Part shown: piece after piece, positions 34,118 through 42,821 of the stretch
How the letters are laid out: each line of letters begins with the position of its first letter
Numbering within the stretch: position 1 is the first letter of the stretch
NCBI RefSeq assembly: GCF_022012395.1
Contig: NZ_JAKLTQ010000009.1
Location: 98,323 to 162,322, forward strand
DNA length: 64,000 nt
Direction of reading: 5' to 3'
Source of the DNA: Arthrobacter hankyongi
GTDB taxonomy: Bacteria > Actinomycetota > Actinomycetes > Actinomycetales > Micrococcaceae
Made by a program: the position numbers and the translations under genes
Notes under the pieces: model-generated
Database searches by the model: none
Seen by the model: the letters and a program-made list of their open reading frames with translations, nothing else
What the model was told of the DNA's origin: nothing

Positions 34118-34401
34118 TTAGGCATCGCTGGGGAATTCGTGCCGCCGGGGCGGGTACTTGAGCCGGCGGTATTCGGTGGGGCTGAGGCCGAAGCGGCGTT
34201 TAAATGCCGTGTTGAGCGCGAACGGCCCGCCATAGCCCACTTCGCGTGCGATCCGTGCGGTGGTCATAGTGGGGGCCGCGAGCAGTTCGCTGGCCAGCAG
34301 CATCCGCCAGTTTGCCAGATAAGTCATGGGCGGTTCGCCCACGGCGGCGCGGAAGCGGCTGGCGAGCGTCGCACGCGTGACGTGCAGCCAACGGGCCGCG
34401 C
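34118..34401 (-). pseudogene. AraC-family regulator, only the DNA-binding end left
   Basis: The frame ending at TAA 34118 reads WLHVTRATLASRFRAAVGEP, then PMTYLANWRM and IAREVGYGGPFALNTAFKRR to GLSPTEYRRL. That is the C-terminal double helix-turn-helix of a cupin-type AraC regulator. Going upstream the frame runs into unrelated sequence at about 34391-34403 and a stop soon after; the ligand domain and start are gone. The break coincides with that of the facing DUF1772 fragment. Confidence 0.75.
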
Positions 34402-34551
34402 AACAATGCCCTGGGACGAATCACCGCCGACGGCACCGGCGCCGCGAACGCTCGGCAAGACTTCGAACGCCCCTGGAACCGGGCCAACCACACCCGGTGC
34501 GTACTGGCGCTGGCCGGCGCCGCCGGTCTGGCGGTTTCACTGGCACGGTAA
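34402..34551 (+). pseudogene. DUF1772 (anthrone-oxygenase-like) gene, 3' fragment
   Basis: The plus frame reads NNALGRITADGTGAANARQD, then FERPWNRANHTRCVLALAGA and ends AVSLAR at TAA 34549. The NN-x-L near the break, the PWNRxNHxR and the final membrane helix are features of the DUF1772 C-terminal half. The first helices and the start codon are missing. The fragment begins exactly where the AraC fragment on the other strand ends. Confidence 0.65.
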
Positions 34552-34589
34552 GTTCCGGCCCCACCCCGCTGCCAGGAGTCCAGACTGCG

Positions 34590-35006
34590 CTATTGTTCGA
34601 CCGCTCCAATCTGCTTCATCAGCCCCAGCATGTCGGTGGCGCCCCAGTGCTCGGTGACCTTGCCGTCCTTCGTGCGGATGATGTCGATGCCTCCGAACTC
34701 GACCGTCCGCCCGGTGGGTGCCACACCCATCAGTTCGCCCTGATGGGTGCCGGTGAGGACAACATGGACCGCTTCCAGGTCCCCGTCGACCAGAGCCGGC
34801 TCCAGGGTCTTTACCGTGATGTCCGGGAAGGCCGTCCGCATCACGTTGACAAAGAACCTGATCCCTTCCCGTCCGGCCGGCTGCCCGGGCAGGGCGTCCT
34901 CATGATCGGTATAGTCCTCCGCTGCCCGTTCATCGATGAGCGAGAGGTCCCCACCCTGCAGGGTTTCCCTGTAGAACCGCTGGATCAGCCCAGTTCCGCT
35001 TTCCAT
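34590..35006 (-). CDS. SnoaL-like/ester cyclase family protein
   Basis: 138 residues of the SnoaL polyketide-cyclase type: FYRETLQGGDLSLIDERAAEDYTDH, then REGIRFFVNVMRTAFPDI and HWGATDMLGLMKQIG. Start ATG 35006 has AAGGAGTCGG upstream. Proteins of this group often act as small cyclases or hydrolases, and many have no known substrate. It stands next to the deletion scar and could once have belonged to the same AraC-controlled unit. Confidence 0.85.
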   Translation of the reverse strand: MESGTGLIQRFYRETLQGGDLSLIDERAAEDYTDHEDALPGQPAGREGIRFFVNVMRTAFPDITVKTLEPALVDGDLEAVHVVLTGTHQGELMGVAPTGRTVEFGGIDIIRTKDGKVTEHWGATDMLGLMKQIGAVEQ

Positions 35007-35233
35007 CTCCGACTCCTTGAATCCGGGTCCTGCATATCGTTGGCGCACGGGCCGGTGACCTCGTCCCGGCCCCGCCATACCGATGATGCACCGCTGCCGT
35101 TACCGGATCCGGTCCAACTCCCTCAAACTGCTTGACTCGCGTGCCGTTCCCTGCCCACTGTGGAGCTATAGGTCGGGGGCCGATTGCACCCGCAAGCGGC
35201 GCCGGCATGGCTCTTCCGCAGGAAGTGAGCGTC

Positions 35234-36670
35234 ATGGCTTCTCACCGCGAACTCAAGAAGACCCTCAAGCCCCGGCATCTGTCGATGATCGCCATCGCCG
35301 GCGTCATCGGCGCGGGGCTCTTCGTTGGCTCCGGCGCGGCGATCCAGCAGGCCGGGCCGGGCATCCTGGTCGCCTACATCGCCGCCGGCATCGTCGTCGT
35401 CTTCGTGATGCGCATGCTCGGCGAGATGGCCGCCGCCAACCCGGAGACGGGCTCGTTCTCCGCCTATGCCGACAAGGCCCTGGGCCGGTGGGCCGGCTTC
35501 AGCATCGGCTGGCTCTACGCCTGGTTCTGGATCATTGTCCTGGGCATCGAGGCCACCGCCGGTGCGGCGATCATGCACCGCTGGGTCCCGGGAGTCGAGC
35601 AGTGGAGCTGGGCGCTGATCCTCATGATCGCGCTCACGCTCACGAACGTGTGGAGCGTGAAGTCCTACGGTGAGTTCGAGTTCTGGTTCGCCTCGATCAA
35701 GGTCACGGCCATCATCCTCTTCCTCATTGCCGGCGTCGCCGCGATCCTGGGCCTCATCCCCGGCGTCCCGGCCCCCGGCCTGTCGAACCTCGTCGGCCAC
35801 GGAGGATTCATGCCCAACGGCGCCAGCGCGGTCCTGGCCGGCATCCTCGTGGTGGTGTTCTCCTTCTTCGGCGCGGAGATCGCCACGATTGCCGCCGGCG
35901 AATCCGCCGACCCGGTCACCGCCGTGCGCAAGGCCGTGACTTCCACGGTGTGGCGGATCCTGATCTTCTATATCGGATCGATTGCAGTGGTCGTGACCCT
36001 GCTCCCGTGGAACGACGCGTCGGTGGCCAAGAGTCCCTACGTTGCGGTGATCGAGAGCTTCGGCATCCCGGCCGCCGGGACGATCATGGACATCGTCGTG
36101 CTCACCTCGGTCCTGTCCTGCCTGAATTCGGGCCTCTACACGGCCAGCCGCATGATCTTCTCGCTCTCGACCCGGGGGGATGCTCCGGGAGCCTGGAGCC
36201 ACATCTCACGGCGCGGCGTGCCGGTCGGTGCGGTCCTCGCCTCGACAGTCGTGGGCTTCATTACGGTCGGGTTGAACTATCTCTGGCCGGACACCGTCTT
36301 CCTGTTCCTGGTGAACACCTCGGGTGCGATCGCCCTGTTCGTCTGGCTCGTGATCGCCTGCTCACAGCTCGTGCTGCGCCGCCATGCCGACGCCGCCGGC
36401 ACCAAGCTGGCCATCCGGATGTGGCTCTACCCATATCTGACGTGGATCTCGATCATCGCCATCCTGGCCATGATCGTGGGCATGCTCGTCCTCGACAGCA
36501 CACGCGAGTCGCTGCTCCTCTCCGTCGGGCTCGCCGCCGTCGTCGTGGCGATCGGCGTGATCCGGTACCGGCGCCAGCTCAGCCCGGTCGGCCCGCACGA
36601 GCACACCGCGGCCGAAGACCGCGCCGAGCTCCTCGAGGAGGACGCCGAAGCCCACGGCCACGGAGCCTGA
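35234..36670 (+). CDS. Amino-acid permease, APC superfamily (GabP/AnsP-like)
   Basis: 478 residues with twelve membrane helices. The AAT-family opening LSMIAIAGVIGAGLFVGSG (about 16-34), the GEMAAANPETGSFSAYA loop and the FFGAEIATIAAGES motif in helix 6 (about 217-230) point to proton-driven uptake of GABA or another small amino acid. An acidic/His-rich tail (ELLEEDAEAHGHG) follows the last helix. Start 35234 (MASHREL) has AGGAAGTGA upstream; an earlier in-frame ATG has none. The substrate is uncertain. Confidence 0.9.
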   Translation: MASHRELKKTLKPRHLSMIAIAGVIGAGLFVGSGAAIQQAGPGILVAYIAAGIVVVFVMRMLGEMAAANPETGSFSAYADKALGRWAGFSIGWLYAWFWIIVLGIEATAGAAIMHRWVPGVEQWSWALILMIALTLTNVWSVKSYGEFEFWFASIKVTAIILFLIAGVAAILGLIPGVPAPGLSNLVGHGGFMPNGASAVLAGILVVVFSFFGAEIATIAAGESADPVTAVRKAVTSTVWRILIFYIGSIAVVVTLLPWNDASVAKSPYVAVIESFGIPAAGTIMDIVVLTSVLSCLNSGLYTASRMIFSLSTRGDAPGAWSHISRRGVPVGAVLASTVVGFITVGLNYLWPDTVFLFLVNTSGAIALFVWLVIACSQLVLRRHADAAGTKLAIRMWLYPYLTWISIIAILAMIVGMLVLDSTRESLLLSVGLAAVVVAIGVIRYRRQLSPVGPHEHTAAEDRAELLEEDAEAHGHGA

Positions 36671-36709
36671 GCAGGGCCGCCGGCCCCGGCCGCGCGCAGC
36701 GGCCGCCCC

Positions 36710-36745
36710 GGGTGCGGCCCCTTCCCGGCAGGAAGGGCCGCACCC
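36710..36745. terminator. Hairpin between permease and alcohol dehydrogenase genes
   Basis: GGGTGCGGCCC arms with TTCC/GGAA at the tip and one bulged C form a strong hairpin between two convergent genes, 40 bp after the permease stop. Confidence 0.65.
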
Positions 36746-36757
36746 GCTGGGTGGGTT

Positions 36758-37780
36758 TCAGGGAGTGAGCAGGACCTTGATGGCGCGGCGCTCGTCCATG
36801 GCCCGGTAGGCCTCGGCGGCCTGCTCGAGCGGCAGGGTGAGGTCGAAGACCTCGCCGGGGTTGATCTCGCCGTTCATGATCAGCTCGATCAGCTCGGGCA
36901 GGAAGCGGCGCACCGGGGCCGGCCCGCCGTGCAGGTGGACGCCGGAGAAGAAGAGCTTGGCGCCGTCCAGCGAGACCCCGTGCGAGACGCCGACGAAGCC
37001 GACGTGGCCGCCGGGCCGGGTGGCATGGATGGCCTGCATCATCGACTCCTGGGTACCCACGGCCTCGATGACCGAGTGTGCGCCCAACCCGTTGGTGAGC
37101 TCCTTGATCTTCGCCACGCCCTCGGCCCCGCGTTCTTCGACGATGTCGGTGGCGCCGAACTTCGTCGCCAGGGCCTGGCGGTCGGCGTGCCGGCTCATCG
37201 CGATGATGCGCTCGGCCCCGAGCCGGCTGGCGGCAAGGATGCCGAGCAGCCCCACCGCCCCGTCGCCCACGACGGCGACCGTCTTGCCCGGGCCTGCTTC
37301 GGCCGCGACGGCGGCGAACCAGCCGGTGCCGAGCACATCCGAGGCGGCCAGCAGGCTGGGGATCTGCTCCGGGGTTGGCTGGGTGCCGGTGGCCACGAGC
37401 GTGCCGTCGGCCAGCGGAATGCGGGCGTATTCGGACTGCGCGCCGGTGGCGGCGCCGGGCTGCCGGTTAATGCAGTGCGTCTGGTAGCCGGCCTGGCAGA
37501 TCTCGCAGGTGTTGTCCGAGGCGAGGAACGAGCCGACGACGAAGTCGCCGACCTTGATGTTCCTGACCTCCGGTCCGATCTCCTCGACAACGCCGACGTA
37601 CTCGTGGCCCATCGGTGAGGGTCCGTCGACCGGCTGGAGGCCGCGGTAGGGCCACAGGTCCGAGCCGCAGACACAGGCGGCGGCAACGCGGATGACCGCG
37701 TCGGTGGGCTCGACGATTCCCGGGCGCTCGCGTTCCTCGACGCGGACGTCGCCGGGGGCGTACATGATGACTCCACGCAT
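36758..37780 (-). CDS. Zinc-dependent alcohol dehydrogenase (MDR family)
   Basis: 340 residues. The catalytic zinc ligands are Cys38 in CVCGSDLW and the His-Glu of MGHEYVGVVEE; the structural-zinc lobe is reduced (CEICQAGYQTHC). The cofactor site is VAVVGDGAVGLLG (about 168-180). It should oxidise or reduce an alcohol/aldehyde with NAD(P). The start follows a GGAGAAGGAGA site. It precedes the efflux-pump gene's 3' end by 39 bp on the same strand, so it is probably the second gene of that unit. The physiological substrate is unknown. Confidence 0.92.
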   Translation of the reverse strand: MRGVIMYAPGDVRVEERERPGIVEPTDAVIRVAAACVCGSDLWPYRGLQPVDGPSPMGHEYVGVVEEIGPEVRNIKVGDFVVGSFLASDNTCEICQAGYQTHCINRQPGAATGAQSEYARIPLADGTLVATGTQPTPEQIPSLLAASDVLGTGWFAAVAAEAGPGKTVAVVGDGAVGLLGILAASRLGAERIIAMSRHADRQALATKFGATDIVEERGAEGVAKIKELTNGLGAHSVIEAVGTQESMMQAIHATRPGGHVGFVGVSHGVSLDGAKLFFSGVHLHGGPAPVRRFLPELIELIMNGEINPGEVFDLTLPLEQAAEAYRAMDERRAIKVLLTP

Positions 37781-37819
37781 GGTGGGATTCTCCTTCTCCT
37801 GGATGGTTTCGGGGTCAGA

Positions 37820-39082
37820 TCAGCGGGCGGCAGAACCTGCGGTTTGCGGTTCTGCGGCGGATTCTTCCACGGCGCCGGCCGGAAGCCGCCGGATCAGGAA
37901 CACCGCGTGCGCGGCGACGGCGAGGGCGGCCGAGACTGCGGTGACGACGCCCAGCGGCAGCATCGTGGCGGCGCCGGCGAGTCCCACGAAGGGGGCAGCG
38001 ATCCCGCCGAAGGCGAACCGGGCCATGCCGAGCAGCGAGGACGCGGTGCCGGCCAGTTGCGGATAACCCGCCAGGGCGAGCGCCGTCGTCGGCGGGGTGG
38101 TGACGGCGACGCCGCCGACCATCACCAGCAGCGACACGACCACGGCGGCCAGCGGCAGGGCGGACAGCCCCGCGGCGAGCAGGCCGAGCGCGCCGGAGGC
38201 GCACATGGCCAGACCGACGGCGAGTGTTCCCCGCATGCTCCAGCGCTCGCTCGTGCGGCCGGCGAGGTAGCCGAAGACCATGAATCCGGCCGAGTTCAGG
38301 CCGAACGCCAGCGCGTACTGCTGTGGGGAGAGTCCGTAGCTGCCCTGCAGCACGTAGGTGGCCCCGGCAAGGTAGGCGAACAGGGCGGCGTTGACGAACC
38401 CCTGCACGAGCACGGCGCCGGCGAACGCACGGTTCGACAGCAGCGCGCGGAAATCACGGCCGGTCTGCGCCAGTCCGCCCATGGTGCGGTGCTGCGGCGG
38501 CAGGGTCTCGCGGTAGGCGAGTGTGACGGCGGTGAGGAGGGCCGCGCCGACCGCCGCGAGGAACACGAACAGGCCGCGCCAGTCCGTGACCGTGGCGAGT
38601 TGACCGCCCAGCAGCGGCCCGATCACGGCGGCGAGACCGCCGAGCACCGTCATGCGGCCGTAGTAGCGGATCAGCTCCCCGCCGGAGTAGATGTCACGGC
38701 CGGCCGCTTGGGCGATCACCAGGCCCGCCCCGCCTGCGAGGCCTTGGGCCAGGCGGGCCAGGATCAGCGTTTCGACGGTCGGGCTGGCCGCGCACACCAG
38801 CGAGGTGGCAATGTAGGCGGCGACGCCGGCGTACAGCGGGAGGGATCGTCCGAACCTGTCCGAGAGCGGTCCGGCGAGCAGCTGGCCGAGCGCCAGTCCG
38901 ACCAGGCACGCGGTGACGGTCAGCTGGGCCACCGACGTCGCGGCGCCGAGTTCGTGCGTCAGTGCGGGCAGCACCGGCAGGTAGAGGTCCATCGAGACCG
39001 GACCGAACACGGTCAGCGCCAGCAACAGCGCCGGCAGCAGCCGCCCGGCGGGCCGTTGGGGGAGGGCAGGGAGATTGGGCAC
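37820..39082 (-). CDS. Bcr/CflA-type multidrug efflux MFS transporter
   Basis: 420 residues, twelve helices. MDLYLPVLPALTHELG in helix 1 (about 31-46), GQLLAGPLSDRFGRS after helix 2 (about 66-80) and the motif-C-like LGGLAAVIGPLLGG (about 147-160) mark the DHA1 Bcr/CflA group, which pumps out drugs such as bicyclomycin or chloramphenicol. Start 39082 has GGAAGGG upstream. It is divergent from an XRE-type regulator gene 100 bp away, which may control it, together with the alcohol dehydrogenase gene downstream. Confidence 0.9.
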   Translation of the reverse strand: MPNLPALPQRPAGRLLPALLLALTVFGPVSMDLYLPVLPALTHELGAATSVAQLTVTACLVGLALGQLLAGPLSDRFGRSLPLYAGVAAYIATSLVCAASPTVETLILARLAQGLAGGAGLVIAQAAGRDIYSGGELIRYYGRMTVLGGLAAVIGPLLGGQLATVTDWRGLFVFLAAVGAALLTAVTLAYRETLPPQHRTMGGLAQTGRDFRALLSNRAFAGAVLVQGFVNAALFAYLAGATYVLQGSYGLSPQQYALAFGLNSAGFMVFGYLAGRTSERWSMRGTLAVGLAMCASGALGLLAAGLSALPLAAVVVSLLVMVGGVAVTTPPTTALALAGYPQLAGTASSLLGMARFAFGGIAAPFVGLAGAATMLPLGVVTAVSAALAVAAHAVFLIRRLPAGAVEESAAEPQTAGSAAR

Positions 39083-39170
39083 CCTTCCAGTAAAGGACGT
39101 CCGGCCGCGCAGTGGGAGTCCCTGTCAAGGGGTGTACTGGCAGGGCACCCCAAGCCTGCCGGGGCCGACC

Positions 39171-39176
39171 TATCCT
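39171..39176 (+). promoter_or_regulatory. Leaderless -10 box of the XRE regulator
   Basis: TATCCT ends 6 bases before the ATG at 39183. A GGGGTG/CACCCC inverted repeat (about 39130-39152) lies over the -35 area and could be an operator; that part is weak. Confidence 0.5.
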
Positions 39177-39182
39177 GACCGT

Positions 39183-40073
39183 ATGGACAGTCGGGAAGAA
39201 GTCCGCGAATTCCTCATGTCGCGGCGGGCCAAGGTCACCCCGGAGCAGGCCGGGATCGCCGCCGGCCCGAAGCGGCGCGTTCCCGGCCTGCGGCGGACCG
39301 AGGTCGCGCTGCTGGCCGGGGTGAGCGTCGAGTACTACGCCAAGCTGGAACGCGGCGCGATCGCCGGGGCATCCTCGTCCGTGCTCGACGCCGTCGCGCG
39401 GGCCCTGCAGCTGGACGACACGGAGCGCACGCACCTCTTCGACCTCGCGCGCGCCGCCGACGGCATCCCCACGTCCGGGCGTCCGCGCCGCCGCGCGACC
39501 CGGCAGGCCGCCGCCCGCCCCAGCCTGCACTGGGCGCTGGACGCGATCACCGACGGCATCGCCTTTGTCCGCAACCAGCAGCAGGACCTGCTCGCCGTCA
39601 ACGCGCTGGGCCGCGCCTTCTACTCACCGATGATCGGCGACGGCGGGCGCACCCCGAACCTGGCCCGCTTCCAGTTCCTCGATCCGGCCTCCCGTGAGTT
39701 CTACCCCGACTGGGAGGCGTTCGCACAGATGTGCGTGGCGATCATGCGTGCCGAGGCAGGCCGCGACCCTCACGACCGCGGCCTGCAGGACCTCGTCGGC
39801 GAGCTCTCGACGCAGAGCGGAACCTTCCGCAGGCTCTGGGGCGCACACGATGTGCGGACCCACGGCACCGGCACCAAGCGGTTCAACCATCCTGACGTCG
39901 GCGAACTCGTCCTCGCCTACGAGGAACTGGCCATCACCGCCGAACCCGGGCTGGTCCTGATGATCTACACCGCCGAACCCGGCAGCGCATCCGCCGAGCG
40001 TCTTCGGCTGCTGGCCTCCCTGGCAGCGGAGCAGACGGCCCAGATTGCATTGCAGCGCGGCCACCTGCGCTGA
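39183..40073 (+). CDS. XRE-family regulator with MmyB-like ligand domain
   Basis: 296 residues. The N-terminal helix-turn-helix (about 30-85) contains the typical RVPGLRRTEVALLAGVSVEY-YAKLERG sequence. The C-terminal part (about 115-290, NQQQDLLAVNALGRAFYSPM, then RFNHPDVGELVLAYE) is the MmyB-like ligand-binding PAS-type domain. Such regulators commonly sit beside and control short-chain or MDR dehydrogenases and MFS pumps. The start at 39183 is fixed by the leaderless -10 box. The cupin gene follows 44 bp later on the same strand. Confidence 0.92.
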   Translation: MDSREEVREFLMSRRAKVTPEQAGIAAGPKRRVPGLRRTEVALLAGVSVEYYAKLERGAIAGASSSVLDAVARALQLDDTERTHLFDLARAADGIPTSGRPRRRATRQAAARPSLHWALDAITDGIAFVRNQQQDLLAVNALGRAFYSPMIGDGGRTPNLARFQFLDPASREFYPDWEAFAQMCVAIMRAEAGRDPHDRGLQDLVGELSTQSGTFRRLWGAHDVRTHGTGTKRFNHPDVGELVLAYEELAITAEPGLVLMIYTAEPGSASAERLRLLASLAAEQTAQIALQRGHLR

Positions 40074-40117
40074 CCATGCAACCGAAAGAACCCGGAAGAA
40101 CAACGGAAGGAACCTGC

Positions 40118-40528
40118 ATGAGCACGCAGCTGCAACCGAAAACCCCGACCGTAAAGGGGCCGGCCGAATGGTTCACGGGGGATGTGTACTTCAACGCCTA
40201 CTATGCAGGAAGCGAGCCTTCCCGGACCCGTCTGAACCTGGTGCGCTTCACCCCGGGCGCGCACACGGCCTGGCACAAGCACGCCGTCGGGCAGACGCTG
40301 CACGTGACCGAGGGGGTCGGGTACGTGCAGTCCCGCGGCGAGGAGATCATCGAACTGCATCCCGGCGACACCGTATACACCCCGGCGGGGGAATGGCACT
40401 GGCACGGCGCCACGGCCGGCAACTTCATGTGCCACCTCGCCCTGTGGGAGGCCCCCGCACCCGGCAGCGGCGAGCCGGAGACCACCTGGGGCGAGCTGCT
40501 CACGGCAGACGAGTACCCCGCGGCGTGA
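40118..40528 (+). CDS. Cupin-domain protein, carboxymuconolactone-cupin type
   Basis: 136 residues of a single cupin barrel. Metal ligands are expected from HTAWHKHAVGQTLHV (two His and Gln) and the second motif PAGEWHWHGA. The family (QdoI/YhhW-like small cupins) includes dioxygenases and isomerases. ATG 40118 has ACGGAAGGAA upstream. It follows the XRE gene and probably shares its transcript. It may detoxify a compound sensed by the regulator; that is a guess from position. Confidence 0.87.
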   Translation: MSTQLQPKTPTVKGPAEWFTGDVYFNAYYAGSEPSRTRLNLVRFTPGAHTAWHKHAVGQTLHVTEGVGYVQSRGEEIIELHPGDTVYTPAGEWHWHGATAGNFMCHLALWEAPAPGSGEPETTWGELLTADEYPAA

Positions 40529-40615
40529 GCCGGACGGCGGAACAGCTTCCGGGAGTAGGCACAGGGTTCCCCATGCAACATTCGTGCGACATGGTCGTCC
40601 GATTCCCGACGGCAG

Positions 40616-41188
40616 TCAGCGCCAGGGGATCCGTGAACGGACCCGGTCGATTTCCGGGAGCGCGTATCCGGAGTCAACCGGGATTCCCCACCGGTCGGTC
40701 CAGCGCCAGAACCGTTCCGCCTCGGCGAGCAGCTCGCGGCAGAAGGTGATGGGTTCGACGCGGGCCTTGGTGTCACCGATGGTGATCAGCGCACCGCCGC
40801 GGATCCGTTCCAGGATGATCGGGGCGGGACTGTCCGGGAAGGACATTTCTCCCCGGCCGGTGGACAGGTATCCGTCGACCACCTCAACCAGGTAGTGCCA
40901 GAGGCCGCAGATGTCGTCCCACATTGGGACACCGACCAGGGGGATCCCCTGCCAGCTAAGGGTCACGACGCCGTCGTTGTACGTGAAACGGTACCGTTCC
41001 CCGGTGCGCAGCCAGGCCTTCTTGGCCGCTTCCTCGTCGGCGTAGAGGTCCACCAGGCACTTATCCGGATTCTCGGTGAAGTCCTCAAGATCCTGAACCA
41101 ACCGCACGAGAATGCCGGTTGTGCCGATCAGGTGCCGTGTTTCCGAAGTCCAAGCTCTGGGCTCCTTCAGGTCTGCCGGTCCTGGCAC
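40616..41188 (-). CDS. Hypothetical protein
   Basis: About 190 residues, depending on the start; GTG 41188 is proposed, 8 bases after the stop of the M16-type gene, but no ribosome site is visible. The coherent part runs from LIGTTGILVRLVQDLEDFTE through GLWHYLVEVVDGYLSTG to RFWRWTDRWGIPVDSGYALP. It is soluble, Trp-rich and acidic. No family is recognised. It is probably co-transcribed with the peptidase gene. Confidence 0.65.
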   Translation of the reverse strand: MPGPADLKEPRAWTSETRHLIGTTGILVRLVQDLEDFTENPDKCLVDLYADEEAAKKAWLRTGERYRFTYNDGVVTLSWQGIPLVGVPMWDDICGLWHYLVEVVDGYLSTGRGEMSFPDSPAPIILERIRGGALITIGDTKARVEPITFCRELLAEAERFWRWTDRWGIPVDSGYALPEIDRVRSRIPWR

Positions 41189-41196
41189 TGTTGGGC

Positions 41197-42744
41197 TTAC
41201 GAGGTTGCGTGGCTGCTGCCCCTCGGGTTTTCGATAGCGCCAGGACTGGCAATGCACTGTAGCCGTTCCGGGACGGCGGAGCGGATTTGCGTGACGGCGT
41301 CGTCGCCGCGGCGGAACCAGGCCGAGACGAAGCCGAGTTGGAATGCGTCCCGCGTGTACAGTGTGATCCCCTCGGCGCCGCCGGCGATTGGTTCCCGTTC
41401 CAGTCCGACGATCGCTTCCCAAGGCATGGCCGTGGTCTCGCCGAGCAGGGTCAGCACCAGGCCCTCCTCGCCGACGACGAGACGGGTATCCTCCGGGACG
41501 CCGGCGAATCTGGCCATCAGCCCCCGTTTGTAGGTCCGGCCCTGCACATGGGTCTTTTCCTCTGTCCGGCGCGGCGGGAAAACGACGCCGGTGCGTGCAT
41601 CCACGTCCTCGGGGATGGCCTCCGCTGGGAGCCCGACCAGCAGCGTGCTGTCCAGGTCGGCCAGCAGGCTGGCGGTGAGCGCCGGCGTGTAGTTCCGCAC
41701 TGCCGCCGCGACGTCGTCCCAACGCCAAGGGCGCTGGCCGCACAGTTCGGCTACTGCCGTCTGGTAGGCATCGTCCTGTTCGGCCCCGGGCTCGGCCCGG
41801 TCCGAGGCCAGCCGGACTGCGGCGCGGCGCGCTTCCTCCGGGGAAATCCCTGCATCCCGAAGGCTCCGCAGTTCGTCGATGACGCGGCCGGCCGCTTCGG
41901 CCGCGTTCCGCGGGGCCACGTCAATGGTGGCGACCATGAGCCCGCTGTGGTCATCGACTGTGACGCCGCTGCAGGCGGCGCCGTAGACCAGCCCGTCCCG
42001 GCGGCGCAGTCCCTCGTGGATGCGCCGTTCCAGCGTCCGGCAAACCAACGGGGCGATGCCGGCGGTATCGTCCTGGTCGCCGGGAACCTGGAAGGAGAGC
42101 ACCAGTTGCGTTCCGCCGCTGGCGTATTCGGCCGGACCGCGTGCAACGACACGGGCGGCGGCGCGCAAGGGCCGCCGCGGTCCCTCGGGCAGCGGCAGGC
42201 GCAGGCCGGCCGGTGGGGCCGCCGTACACACCAGGACAGCATTGCCCCGGGTGAAGTATTCCGCAGCGTGCCTGGACACGTCCGCGGCCGTGAGGCGGTC
42301 GAGGTACTTCTCCTCGACGGCGGCCAGCCCGGGCCCGGCCAGGCCGTAGTGGTTCGACAGTGCTTCGGCGATTTCCGCCGGAATGGGTGTCGTCCTGCCC
42401 TCAGCCTCGAGCACGGCGCGTTCCCTGGCCAGCATGGGTTCGTCGATACGCCCCTCGGCCAAGGCCGAGAGTGATCCGCACACGGCTGCCAGGGACCGTG
42501 CGACCTCTCCGGGGGCGCCCTCGAACGTGAACTCCGTGATGCCCAGGGCCACCTGGCCGTTGAACTCGTGGTCGGGAACCGGGATGGCGGCGAACGCCAG
42601 GTGTTCGACCAGGTGGGTGATCCCGGCCGTGCCGAACGTTTCGTCCCGCACTCCGCAGCGGAAGACCAGCGACGCGGCGAAGCGGCCGGGCTGTTCGGTC
42701 CAACGGACCGGTACACCATCGACCACGGCGGAATGGATCGTCAC
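41197..42744 (-). CDS. M16 peptidase-like protein with C-terminal PH-like domain
   Basis: 515 residues. The first part (about 1-400) resembles an insulinase/M16 peptidase: HLVEHLAF (about 44-51) is the inverted zinc motif HxxEH, and Glu in LARERAVLEAE (about 105-115) the third ligand. A second M16-like half follows (TQLVLSFQVPG, GLVYGAACSG). The last 90 residues (RLVVGEEGLVLTLLGE, AMPWEAIVGLE, GITLYTRDAFQLGFVSAW) look like a bacterial PH-like domain. There is no signal peptide. The two-part build is unusual. It starts at ATG 42744; the hypothetical gene follows. Confidence 0.8.
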   Translation of the reverse strand: MTIHSAVVDGVPVRWTEQPGRFAASLVFRCGVRDETFGTAGITHLVEHLAFAAIPVPDHEFNGQVALGITEFTFEGAPGEVARSLAAVCGSLSALAEGRIDEPMLARERAVLEAEGRTTPIPAEIAEALSNHYGLAGPGLAAVEEKYLDRLTAADVSRHAAEYFTRGNAVLVCTAAPPAGLRLPLPEGPRRPLRAAARVVARGPAEYASGGTQLVLSFQVPGDQDDTAGIAPLVCRTLERRIHEGLRRRDGLVYGAACSGVTVDDHSGLMVATIDVAPRNAAEAAGRVIDELRSLRDAGISPEEARRAAVRLASDRAEPGAEQDDAYQTAVAELCGQRPWRWDDVAAAVRNYTPALTASLLADLDSTLLVGLPAEAIPEDVDARTGVVFPPRRTEEKTHVQGRTYKRGLMARFAGVPEDTRLVVGEEGLVLTLLGETTAMPWEAIVGLEREPIAGGAEGITLYTRDAFQLGFVSAWFRRGDDAVTQIRSAVPERLQCIASPGAIENPRGSSHATS

Positions 42745-42821
42745 GTTCGTCAGCCCCTAACAGCAGGTGGGAAGGCCCCGGTTGGTGCCTGCGGCGATCC
42801 TATCCGGCGGCCGGCCCGGTG

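Noticed and set aside
35234-40528. Permease-dehydrogenase-efflux-cupin block as a transferred island
   Set aside because: Codon use seems slightly different by eye, but there is no integrase, tRNA edge or repeat; composition statistics would be needed.
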